Below are positions 1 through 6,937 of a stretch of DNA of 9,412 nt, piece by piece (within the stretch, counting starts at the first letter, position 1; the number at the start of each line of letters is the position of its first letter). The notes below the pieces were generated by a model. The model was given only the letters and a program-made list of their open reading frames with translations, was not told where the DNA came from and searched no databases. The position numbers and the translations under genes were made by a program. Origin of the DNA: Candidatus Lindowiibacteriota bacterium. Lineage in GTDB: Bacteria > Lindowbacteria > 2-12-FULL-62-27. Location: positions 1 to 9,412 of the forward strand of contig JAHFCY010000125.1 of NCBI GenBank assembly GCA_023249255.1, written 5' to 3'.

Positions 1-1210
1 CAACTGCCTGACTGCCCTGACGAATTTCAAAATGAAGGATCGCCTGGTCCTCCAAAAGCCCGGTATTGCCGCTCCGGCCCAGCGCCGCGCCGGCCTCCAA
101 CTGGTCGCCAAGTTTGACGTTGATCTCGGACAAATGGGCATACAGCGTAAAATAATCTCCACCGTGGGACAGGATAACCAGGTTGCCCATCCGGCCGAAA
201 AAATCGGCAAACACCACTTCACCCTTGCTGACGGCCAGCACACTCTGATTGTTTTCGGTCAATATGTCAATTCCCTTGTTGAGTCGCCAGTTCTGAATCG
301 ATTCGTCGAAGACTTTGCCGAACGGCTGAACGCCCCGGATCGTGGACGATGCCATCGGCCACTGGAGCAGCCCTTTGCGGTCTTCGAAATCCTTCCGAAG
401 ATACGCCAGTTGTTCCCTCAATTTGAGAGATTGCTCCCGAAGCGCCGTCAGGAGTCGTTTTAAATTTTCGCTGGACTCCCCAAGCTGGCGCGCCTGCTCT
501 TCCAGTCCGCTCCGGCGGCTCCGGACATCCGTCAGAATTCTTTCGCGGCGCGCGCGCTCCTTCTCCTGACGTTTTTCGACGGCTCGTTTCTCGTCCTGAA
601 CTGCGCGAAGGCGCACCTGTTTTTCCTCCAACAGGGTTTCGACTTTTTCCAGAGCGGCTTTGCGCTCGCCGATTTCCCGGATCAGGTTTCGGTCCGCGCC
701 GGCCACGTGATAGAGACTCTCGCGCGACAGGATCCGGTTTGATCCGTCGCCCACCATCACCATGTCCCGCGCCGGATCTGCACGCGCCGATACCACATAC
801 ATAGCCCGAATACGCGACGCCAGAAGCCGGCGGCGGTGTTCCTGCGACTCGTGCTCGGACGCCCATCGACCCTGCGTCGATCGGAGGTCCGCCTGCAGAA
901 TTTCCAGATTCTGCGTCAGCGCCGTCAGTTCTGCGCGCGTGTTGGTCAGCGTGCGCTCCGCCGATTCCAGCTGTTTCAACAACCCGCGCTCCTTCTTCGC
1001 CAAATCGGCAGCGCCTTTTTTCGTCGCTTTTAATTTTTCCTGTGCACGTTCGTATTCGGATTCCTGCGCGCGGATCTGCCGCATGACGTCGTCATGGACG
1101 GACTTGAGCTCTGTTTCTCGATTCGATGGGATCGGCGCGGCCGGCGACGCCGGCAGACAAACCGCCGTCCACAAAAACAGAAAAACGGCCGCCAACGGGG
1201 CCGCCCTCAT
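1..1210 (-). CDS. envC: EnvC-like murein hydrolase activator: coiled coil plus degenerate M23/LytM domain, 3' end cut by the window
   Basis: This frame is open from ATG at 1210 to the left edge (403 codons, no stop), so the C-terminus is missing. Residues 1-25 form a signal peptide (basic start, hydrophobic core, Ala-rich end). About 30-130 and 175-275 are charged coiled-coil segments, split by a stretch (about 135-172, LLASRIRAMYVV followed by a loop) that resembles the regulatory region of EnvC. From about 295 a LytM/M23 fold follows (FGKVFDE, NKGIDI, YAHLSEI, ILHFEIR). The canonical zinc-ligand His of HxGxD is Asn311 and the first His of HxH is Ile391, while Asp315, His359 and His393 remain. 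Loss of catalytic residues is known for EnvC/NlpD-type proteins, which activate amidases rather than cut peptidoglycan. The start overlaps the ftsX stop as ATGA, fitting the known FtsX-EnvC partnership in the periplasm. Confident in the family; the amidase partner is inferred and not in the window. Confidence 0.9.
   Translation of the reverse strand, partial: MRAAPLAAVFLFLWTAVCLPASPAAPIPSNRETELKSVHDDVMRQIRAQESEYERAQEKLKATKKGAADLAKKERGLLKQLESAERTLTNTRAELTALTQNLEILQADLRSTQGRWASEHESQEHRRRLLASRIRAMYVVSARADPARDMVMVGDGSNRILSRESLYHVAGADRNLIREIGERKAALEKVETLLEEKQVRLRAVQDEKRAVEKRQEKERARRERILTDVRSRRSGLEEQARQLGESSENLKRLLTALREQSLKLREQLAYLRKDFEDRKGLLQWPMASSTIRGVQPFGKVFDESIQNWRLNKGIDILTENNQSVLAVSKGEVVFADFFGRMGNLVILSHGGDYFTLYAHLSEINVKLGDQLEAGAALGRSGNTGLLEDQAILHFEIRQGSQAV
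1207..1210 (-). promoter_or_regulatory. ATGA overlap (ftsX to envC)
   Basis: The envC ATG overlaps the ftsX TGA by four bases and has no separate Shine-Dalgarno. Coupled translation would give matched amounts of the two partner proteins. This fixes the envC start. Confidence 0.85.
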
Positions 1211-2085
1211 GTCACGACGGAGTTGATGCAGGAGGCGTTCGGAAGTCGGGACGGGTGGGCGCGAAACGAGGCGAGCGTTGCACAGGACACCGCAACCAGC
1301 GATATCCATCCGGCCGCAAGACAGGCCCAGAACCATCCGCCCAGCGGAAGAGTCCGGATCCATCCCGCAACGGCCGCGACGTACAGACTCATCCAGTAAT
1401 CCGGATGATGCGCCGACGCGAATCCCAGCGCCGAGACGATTCCTCCAATGGCCGCGACGGCCGACAACGCCGACAGACCCGCGGTTTGCGCGGTATGAGA
1501 AACGATCGTTGCGAATCCGCGCAGATCCGAAACCGTGACATCCGGATAGCCGGCTGCGCTCAAGCGGTCGCGGATCGACACGACGATCAACGCCGACAAA
1601 ATGGCCAGAAACGCCATCGACGCCCAACGGACAGCGGACGTCGCGATCGCCAGCCGATGGATCTCTTCTTCGTCGTAGAGCACCCGGGCCGACGGCACGA
1701 GAGATGCCGCCATCCGGGTCAGATCGTCGTAGCGGCGAATATCGGTTGTTCGCAGAAGAAATGCGTCGGGAAGAGGATTTCCGGGAATGTCATTCAGCAC
1801 GGCGCTGTCCACCAGCGCGGCGCCGGGACCCAGTTGACCTTTCAACATCGCAAGAGCGGCATCTTTTGAAATGAATTCCGCGGTCCCGCCCGATTCAGCC
1901 GCCGCGCGAGAGAAAGCCTCGATGTTCGCCGCCGCCATCGTGTCGCCCGGCAGAATGACGAGGATCGGGAGACGAACAGACAATCGTTCCGACTCGTATT
2001 CCACCCCTTTCACCGCCACACTCACGGCGGCGAAAACCGCAAACCACAGACTCACCACCGGCACAAAGCGTCGATATGACCCCAT
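1207..2085 (-). CDS. ftsX: FtsX-like cell division membrane protein
   Basis: The 292-residue protein has the FtsX layout: TM1 at about 7-27, a periplasmic domain at about 30-148, then TM2 (152-171), TM3 (197-222) and TM4 (250-272). The periplasmic domain carries family signatures FISKDAALAML (71-81) and NPLPDAFLLR (103-112). In known systems FtsX and the ATPase FtsE form a type VII ABC complex at the septum that controls a periplasmic coiled-coil hydrolase or activator; here envC follows directly with an ATGA overlap. The cytoplasmic loop between TM2 and TM3 (172-196) lacks a clear EIxxMRLVGA-type motif, which normally lies where FtsE docks, and no ftsE is adjacent. The ATG at 2085 is the only usual start codon between the upstream stop and TM1; no Shine-Dalgarno is seen. 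The N-terminus before TM1 is short for the family. Family call is firm, divergence is real, function as a division protein is inferred. Confidence 0.85.
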   Translation of the reverse strand: MGSYRRFVPVVSLWFAVFAAVSVAVKGVEYESERLSVRLPILVILPGDTMAAANIEAFSRAAAESGGTAEFISKDAALAMLKGQLGPGAALVDSAVLNDIPGNPLPDAFLLRTTDIRRYDDLTRMAASLVPSARVLYDEEEIHRLAIATSAVRWASMAFLAILSALIVVSIRDRLSAAGYPDVTVSDLRGFATIVSHTAQTAGLSALSAVAAIGGIVSALGFASAHHPDYWMSLYVAAVAGWIRTLPLGGWFWACLAAGWISLVAVSCATLASFRAHPSRLPNASCINSVVT

Positions 2086-2133
2086 ATTCGTTTTTCGGCA
2101 GAAAATGATGGAAACAGGAGGCCGGAATCCCTC

Positions 2134-3714
2134 TCACGCGACCGGCGACGAGCGGACGCGCCAGAGGCGCATGAGCGCGTAGCCCGCGGCGTAGCAGAGG
2201 GCGACGGCGACGCTCGCGGTCAGCGGCGCGAGCGTCAAATACAATTTCAGACACAGCGCGGCCGACAGATACAATGCGGCGTACTGGCCCGGCGTTTCGG
2301 TCACGGTCAGGCGAGGACCGGAAAACGCCATGGCGAGCCAGCGCGCCCACGCGACCGCGGCGGCGGCGGCGAGAACATACTCGGACGCCGAGAAAATCAA
2401 AATTCCCAGTCCCGCCGCAAGTTCCACTCCGGCAAAAATGTGTTTTGGATACACAGGCTGGTTCGACACTTCGATCGCCCACACGCCGATTAAAAACGCG
2501 GCCGACAAAACCGGCGCGGCGTACAGGCCGTACTCGGACCATGGCATTGTCTCTGCCTCTCCGAAATGCCAGACGAGCGCGGCCCAGAGCCAGCCGGCGC
2601 ACGACACCGGCATCATCAACCGCCCGAGCAGGCCCGCGGCGGACCGGTCATCCCGGCGAAATGCGGGCGACGCGCAAAACGTTTTCGCCGACGACATCCA
2701 CATGATCATCGCCGCCGAGGGCAAAAGTCCCACCACGCCCTGGGCCACCCACAGTTTCTGGGAAGGGAGCATCGTAAAAACAACGACCAGCAGAAGAGAA
2801 CTGCAAAACAGCCCCAGGACCGGTTGCGGCGCGGATCGCAGGACGGCCGCGATGATCAGAAGAATTCCCAACGCCAGAATCAGAGACGCGTTGAGCGGCC
2901 TTAACGAGAGTAAATCCATCACGTCGGAACTGCGGGGGCTTGTCAGAAGCTCCATCGGGTCGTAAATAATCCGGATCGCGTTAAACGGGAATCGGAGATA
3001 AGCCGGATTGAGCTCGATCGCCTCCGGAATCGACGTGTCCAGCGTCACCCGCCGCGCGGGCGTGGACGTCGCATCCGACCACAGAACCGGCCAGATCGTG
3101 TCACCCTCGGACGGACGGACGGCCGCCAGCGTCTCGCGGATGTGGTCCGACGGCCAGCCCAGCGGCACAGACCTCAGGGCCGACGGCGAAAGCGTTGATT
3201 CCAGAATGTAATTGTCCGGAAAACTCGCGTCGCCCCGCAGAAGTCCCCGCTCGTATATTTTGACGCTGTCAGGCGGCAGGCGGAATTTTAATTCGGCATA
3301 GACCCGCTCAAAAACCGGCCCGTCCGAAAAAAAAATGTAAGAGCCCTGCGGATTCAGCTTCTTGTCCCGCACCTGCTCGTAGACGTAGTACGACACGACC
3401 GACTGCAATTTGAACAGCCGGATCACCTCCTCGCCCGTCGCCACAAACGCGCGGCCCGACTGTTCGAGGTCCTCCAGCGTTTCCTCGCGGAAAATGACAC
3501 CCCGCATATTTTTCGTTCTCAACCGCGTCATCGTCCGCTCGCGGGCCGGACCGCTCAGCGTCCCGATCGTCAGCGCGGCCTCCTCCGACAACAGCATCAC
3601 AGGACGGTACCGGTAGTACGCCACAATCGGCGCCTGATACGCCGCCAGCACGGCCAGAATCAGCACGCACGCGGCAAGCGATGCGATCCGAATCGCGCGG
3701 TCGAACCGGTTCAT
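2134..3714 (-). CDS. Polytopic membrane protein resembling DUF5693, function unknown
   Basis: A 526-residue protein. One N-terminal membrane anchor (about 8-30) is followed by a soluble domain outside the membrane (about 35-265) and about nine further hydrophobic segments (roughly 275-293, 298-317, 322-345, 366-383, 396-414, 426-445, 447-466, 478-498, 500-516). The soluble part contains RGVIFREETLEDLEQSGR (71-88), then ATGEEVIRLF, and later VPLGWPSDHIRETLAAVRP; this pattern resembles the DUF5693 family as I remember it, which has no assigned biochemical role. The protein looks like an envelope sensor or transporter-like factor, but no catalytic or transport motif is visible. The start overlaps the prfB stop as ATGA, so translation is probably coupled to prfB. 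It sits 48 nt ahead of ftsX in the same frame, where the ATPase gene ftsE would usually be found; it is not an ATPase (no Walker motifs). Family assignment is tentative, the membrane topology is clear. Confidence 0.72.
   Translation of the reverse strand: MNRFDRAIRIASLAACVLILAVLAAYQAPIVAYYRYRPVMLLSEEAALTIGTLSGPARERTMTRLRTKNMRGVIFREETLEDLEQSGRAFVATGEEVIRLFKLQSVVSYYVYEQVRDKKLNPQGSYIFFSDGPVFERVYAELKFRLPPDSVKIYERGLLRGDASFPDNYILESTLSPSALRSVPLGWPSDHIRETLAAVRPSEGDTIWPVLWSDATSTPARRVTLDTSIPEAIELNPAYLRFPFNAIRIIYDPMELLTSPRSSDVMDLLSLRPLNASLILALGILLIIAAVLRSAPQPVLGLFCSSLLLVVVFTMLPSQKLWVAQGVVGLLPSAAMIMWMSSAKTFCASPAFRRDDRSAAGLLGRLMMPVSCAGWLWAALVWHFGEAETMPWSEYGLYAAPVLSAAFLIGVWAIEVSNQPVYPKHIFAGVELAAGLGILIFSASEYVLAAAAAVAWARWLAMAFSGPRLTVTETPGQYAALYLSAALCLKLYLTLAPLTASVAVALCYAAGYALMRLWRVRSSPVA
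3711..3714 (-). promoter_or_regulatory. ATGA overlap (prfB to the DUF5693-like gene)
   Basis: ATG of the membrane protein and TGA of prfB overlap by four bases. Because prfB ends with a UGA codon read by RF2 itself, the amount of RF2 could affect how ribosomes reinitiate here; that is an inference. No Shine-Dalgarno is visible. Confidence 0.85.
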
Positions 3715-4832
3715 CCCGAACTTCGGGTTCGGGCGGCCGACGCCAGATAGGCCTCGACGAATCCGTTGATCGCGCCATCAAGAACGGCGTTGACATTGCT
3801 CGTTTCATGGTCTGTCCGGTGGTCTTTCACCAGTTGATACGGCTCGAGGACATACGAGCGAATCTGGCGGCCCCACGCGATATCCTCTTTTTCACCGCCC
3901 AGTTTGTCGAGCTCCTTCTGTTTCTCCTGCTCTTTGAGATCATATAATTTCGCGCGCAAAATCCGCATGGCGTTTTCCCGGTTCTTGTGCTGGGACCGCT
4001 CGGTCTGGCACGCCACGATCACGCCGCTGGGCAGGTGCGTGATCCGGATGGCGCTGTCCGTTTTGTTCACGTGCTGACCGCCCGCACCGCTCGCCCGGTA
4101 CGTGTCGACTTTCAAATCCTCCGGCCGGATTTCGATGTTGATCTCCTCGTCGATTTCCGGAAGAACGTAGACGGCGGCGAAGGACGTGTGCCGGCGGCGG
4201 TTCGCGTCAAACGGCGAAATTCGAACCAGCCGGTGCGTGCCGCGCTCACAGCGCAAAAGCCCGAACGCATGTCTGCCGCGCACCAGAAGCGTCGCGCCCT
4301 TGATGCCCGCCTCCTCGCCCGTCTGATAATCCAGCATCTCCACTCCAAATCCCTCGTGGTCGGCCCAGCGCGTGTACATCCGAAGCAGCATGTCGGCCCA
4401 GTCCTGCGATTCGGTTCCGCCGGCGCCCGGATGAATCGAGACGATCGCGTTGTTCGATGAAAGCGGATCGGTGAAATAGATGAGATGCCTCAGCGCCTCA
4501 ATCCGCCGGCTGGCTGTCGTGATGAGACGCGATGATTCAGTCTCGTGCTCGGCCGCGCTCTCCGGAGATTCCTTCAGCAAATCCAGTAACGCCTCCAGAT
4601 CCGCAACCGCCGCCTGCGCGGCTGCCACGTCCTTGATCCGCGACTCCACCTCGGCGCGGCGCTTCCCCGTGCTCTTCGCTTTCTCCCGGTTGTTCCAGAA
4701 CGCCGGATCGGCCAGCTCCGATTCCAGATTCTGAAGCTCGGCCTTGAGGCCCGGAATGTTCATCAGCGCGGCCAGGCGCGAGCACTCCTCGTTCAATTTT
4801 TCAGCCGCGATCTGCTGCTCTTGAATGTCCAT
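3711..4832 (-). CDS. prfB: Peptide chain release factor 2, without programmed frameshift
   Basis: The 373-residue product is a full-length class I release factor that ends translation at UGA and UAA in the cytosol. An N-terminal helical domain (1-120) precedes the PCRF-type core (HPGAGGTESQDWADM, 134-148). The stop-recognition tripeptide is SPF (206-208), diagnostic of RF2, and the catalytic GGQ (251-253) lies in YRASGAGGQHVNKTDSA; the residue before SGAGGQ is Ala (247). In E. coli and many bacteria prfB is read through an in-frame UGA near codon 26 by +1 frameshifting; here the corresponding stretch (GCG CTG ATG AAC ATT, codons 22-26) is continuous, so that autoregulation is absent. The ATG overlaps the acyltransferase stop as TAATG with no Shine-Dalgarno, so coupling is likely, and the TGA stop overlaps the next ATG. 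Only the extreme C-terminus (SAARTRSSG) looks nonstandard. Identification is secure. Confidence 0.98.
   Translation of the reverse strand: MDIQEQQIAAEKLNEECSRLAALMNIPGLKAELQNLESELADPAFWNNREKAKSTGKRRAEVESRIKDVAAAQAAVADLEALLDLLKESPESAAEHETESSRLITTASRRIEALRHLIYFTDPLSSNNAIVSIHPGAGGTESQDWADMLLRMYTRWADHEGFGVEMLDYQTGEEAGIKGATLLVRGRHAFGLLRCERGTHRLVRISPFDANRRRHTSFAAVYVLPEIDEEINIEIRPEDLKVDTYRASGAGGQHVNKTDSAIRITHLPSGVIVACQTERSQHKNRENAMRILRAKLYDLKEQEKQKELDKLGGEKEDIAWGRQIRSYVLEPYQLVKDHRTDHETSNVNAVLDGAINGFVEAYLASAARTRSSG
3715..3733 (-). promoter_or_regulatory. Possible short hairpin just before the DUF5693-like start
   Basis: On the mRNA strand CCCGAA (3728-3733) can pair with TTCGGG (3715-3720), with a 7-nt loop, and a second CCCGAA (3722-3727) offers an alternative pairing. 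The stem ends next to the ATG. It lies inside the prfB tail codons and may be coincidental. Confidence 0.25.
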
Positions 4833-4834
4833 TA
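4830..4834 (-). promoter_or_regulatory. TAATG stop-start overlap (acyltransferase to prfB)
   Basis: The TAA of the acyltransferase and the ATG of prfB share one A. No Shine-Dalgarno precedes prfB, so reinitiation by ribosomes finishing the acyltransferase is the likely route. This fixes the prfB start. Confidence 0.85.
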
Positions 4835-5638
4835 TCGGGGTTGAATCCAGTCCTTTCGATTGACCGACAGAAATCGTTCCATCGCCGCCGCGTAGGACGC
4901 CGCCGTGCCGGCCGCATCCGCCGGATCCACGCGCGTGTACGTCACGCCAAACCGGTGCAATCCGTCGCCGCCGGATCCGATGGCGTGTTCCTCCGTATAC
5001 AGGCCGCCGACAAACATCGGCGCGCCGCGGCGCAGGGCCAGTCTCACCGGCGCGTCGTCCAGAATTTCCTCCTCAAACAACCGAAGCGCCCGGCCCGGCC
5101 GACGTCGCGGCACGTCGCCTAAAAACGCCAGCGACCGGCCCGATAAAAACGCCGCGGCGATCCGCCGGGACGCGACCGTCTCCACATACGAAAATCGGTC
5201 TGATGCCAGCCGGAGCGATTCCACCTCGGCTTTGAGCGGACCCCACCGGTACGACCGGTAAATCAACGTGATCTCTTTTTCCAGAGTTGACAATAAATCC
5301 ATTTGAAGTTGAAACGGCCCCACGTGCGCCGTGATAAAAATCGCGCGGTCCACGGAACGCATCTCTTCCGTAAACGCGCGCCATCGGCTCAGCCCCGCAT
5401 CCGTCAGCCGGTCGACAATCGAAAGACCCTGCGTCCGAAAATAGACCGTGTGGGCCAGGCCTCGAAAACACGCCGACATCGGAGCCGATGGAAGCCCGCA
5501 GACCGACGCGAGTCTCCGCGCCAGTTCGACGCTTCGCCGGATCACTTCAGCCTCCGAGTCCGTCCGCGACCACGAACGCATGCGGCGAATCACGGCATAC
5601 CAGCCCAACTCGGCAGGATCCGGCCACAGATTCTTCAT
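4832..5638 (-). CDS. LpxL/HtrB-like lysophospholipid acyltransferase, divergent catalytic motif
   Basis: The 268-residue protein matches the bacterial lipid A acyltransferase family (PF03279 type), which transfers acyl chains to lipid A or other glycolipids at the inner membrane. Seen: ITAHVGPFQLQMD (102-114), aligning with the HFGNWEL-type HX4(D/E) motif; SGRSLAFLGDVPRR (166-179), aligning with the DQ box; ILDDAPVRLALRRGAPMFV (192-210), aligning with the trGpARLALrtGAPV box; and KDWIQPR (262-268), like the PEQWLW end. The catalytic His105 is kept but the acidic residue five positions on is Gln110 (CAA), so normal catalysis is uncertain. No clear N-terminal transmembrane anchor is visible, and the protein is somewhat shorter than E. 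coli LpxL (about 300 residues). The ATG has no evident Shine-Dalgarno. It lies 33 nt after a lipid glycosyltransferase gene and overlaps prfB by one base, suggesting the two lipid genes act together. The natural acceptor is unknown. Confidence 0.8.
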   Translation of the reverse strand: MKNLWPDPAELGWYAVIRRMRSWSRTDSEAEVIRRSVELARRLASVCGLPSAPMSACFRGLAHTVYFRTQGLSIVDRLTDAGLSRWRAFTEEMRSVDRAIFITAHVGPFQLQMDLLSTLEKEITLIYRSYRWGPLKAEVESLRLASDRFSYVETVASRRIAAAFLSGRSLAFLGDVPRRRPGRALRLFEEEILDDAPVRLALRRGAPMFVGGLYTEEHAIGSGGDGLHRFGVTYTRVDPADAAGTAASYAAAMERFLSVNRKDWIQPR

Positions 5639-5671
5639 CGGACGCGGCGCGCGTTCCGAGGAGGGAAAAAT

Positions 5672-6889
5672 TCAGTGACCGCGAGAGATTAAAACGGGGG
5701 CTGGACTTTCGCCCGCAGGTGGAAAAGGCCGGTCCGATCGGGAAGGATGATTTCCGAGAAGATGATCAACGATGGAAAACGCCGCATCCGGCTGGGCGTG
5801 GGATTTCATCCGGGCGCGAAGATTCGCGCGGCGCGCAGGGTCCATGAGCAACGCCTGAACCCGGCCGGCCACATCGACTGCGTCCAGGCCGATTTCTCCC
5901 AGTCCTTCGCGGCGGATGTAGTCGAGATTGTGCCGCTCCTGGCCCGGCAGGGCATGTTGGATGACCATCGGCAGGCCCACCGCGAGACACTCCGCAAGCG
6001 TCAGGCCGCCGGGTTTGGTGATCGCCAGGTCCGACAGCGCGTACAACGTCCGGATGTCCGACGTGTACTCCATCGAGATCACGCGGTGATTCGATTCGGC
6101 CGACCATTGCCGCATCGCCTGAAAGACCCGGGGGTTCGTGCCGGCCGGCGCCAGAATGTTTAACGGAATCGGCAGGCGCTCCAGTTCACGCATGACGTTC
6201 GCCGTCAACCCAAACCCACGGCTGCCGCCCATCAAGAGGACCGTCGGGCGGCCCGATACCATCCCAAGCCGCGCGCGAGCTGACTCAAGCTCGGCGGCCG
6301 GAACCGGATCTGCCATCTCCGGATGGATTGGAATACCGGTGCTGCGGATTTTTTCGGCCGGCACACCCATCTCCGCCAGCCGCGCCGACTCCCGGCTGCT
6401 CGGAACAAAATAACCGTCAATCCCCTGCGATGGCCAGTACCGGTGAATGCTGTAGTCCGTCACCGACGCGTAGGTCGGCGCGCTCATGCCGGGCGATGTC
6501 CGGTATCCGCGCGATTTTAAATGGGACAGAATCCACGCCGGAATCGCCTGCGTACACACGACCGCGTCCGGCCGGGTGTCTGACATCAAATCCATAAATT
6601 TTTTACGGGAGAACCGCGCCGCCTGCCTGAGAAACGGATCTCCCGTTCGCGGCGCTTTTGGATCGTCGTACAGATAATCCCACACCGCCGGCGCGTACTT
6701 CACCATCGACAGATACGTCCGGCAGACCGCCGGAGCCAGCCAGCCGGAAGAAAATTCCATCGCCTCAACCAGATGAACTTCGGCATCGGCGCCCAGCCGG
6801 CGCGCAAACGCCGCCGATAGAGCCTCGGCTGCACGCTCATGCCCCATGCTGATCCGAATGTGAAATATGATCGCTTTGAATCTGCTCAT
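5672..6889 (-). CDS. GT28 glycosyltransferase, MGDG synthase / diacylglycerol glucosyltransferase-like
   Basis: The 405-residue protein belongs to the MurG-like GT-B fold group, MGDG synthase/UgtP branch, which moves a sugar from a UDP-sugar to diacylglycerol or a related lipid at the cytoplasmic membrane face. Seen: an N-terminal acceptor motif MGHERAAEAL (15-24), matching GGHxxAAEAL although the first Gly is not conserved; VTDYSIHRYW (143-152), matching the TDxxxHxxW motif; VLLMGGSRGFG (217-227), start of the nucleotide-sugar domain; ITKPGGLTLAECLAVGLP (290-307), the sugar-nucleotide signature; and ALPGQERHN (313-321). Length is typical of the family. Start: ATG at 6889 with GAGG five nt upstream, the best Shine-Dalgarno in the window. 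It follows the FapA-like gene by 48 nt and precedes the acyltransferase by 33 nt. Sugar donor and acceptor cannot be read from sequence; a glycolipid role is inferred from family and neighbour. Confidence 0.88.
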   Translation of the reverse strand: MSRFKAIIFHIRISMGHERAAEALSAAFARRLGADAEVHLVEAMEFSSGWLAPAVCRTYLSMVKYAPAVWDYLYDDPKAPRTGDPFLRQAARFSRKKFMDLMSDTRPDAVVCTQAIPAWILSHLKSRGYRTSPGMSAPTYASVTDYSIHRYWPSQGIDGYFVPSSRESARLAEMGVPAEKIRSTGIPIHPEMADPVPAAELESARARLGMVSGRPTVLLMGGSRGFGLTANVMRELERLPIPLNILAPAGTNPRVFQAMRQWSAESNHRVISMEYTSDIRTLYALSDLAITKPGGLTLAECLAVGLPMVIQHALPGQERHNLDYIRREGLGEIGLDAVDVAGRVQALLMDPARRANLRARMKSHAQPDAAFSIVDHLLGNHPSRSDRPFPPAGESPAPVLISRGH

Positions 6890-6937
6890 CTCGCCCTCGT
6901 GCCGCTCACTGTTAATGGTTCTTCGTTAACCCTCGAC

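Noticed and set aside
267-866. 199-codon open frame on the minus strand
   Set aside because: It lies in a different frame inside the envC-like gene, is Arg/Pro/Gly-rich without domain pattern, and the envC frame explains the region.
1126-1869. 247-codon open frame on the plus strand
   Set aside because: It is antisense to ftsX, low complexity in Arg and Asp, and shows no recognisable fold.
1895-2602. 235-codon open frame on the minus strand
   Set aside because: It overlaps both the DUF5693-like gene and ftsX out of frame, with Arg/Val-rich composition typical of an out-of-frame shadow in GC-rich DNA.
3108-3125. Short GACG-type tandem run
   Set aside because: Only about four units inside the coding sequence of the DUF5693-like gene, explained by its codons.
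5639-5674. Recoded TGA joining the glycosyltransferase and acyltransferase (same frame, no stop in between)
   Set aside because: RF2 is present and several genes end at TGA with proper overlapping starts; a shared frame over 33 nt is likely by chance. The same applies to the 48-nt gap before ftsX (2086-2136).
6890-6937. Terminator or operator between the FapA-like gene and the glycosyltransferase
   Set aside because: The only symmetry is GTTAA/TTAAC with short arms and a 10-nt loop; there is no GC-rich stem or T-run.
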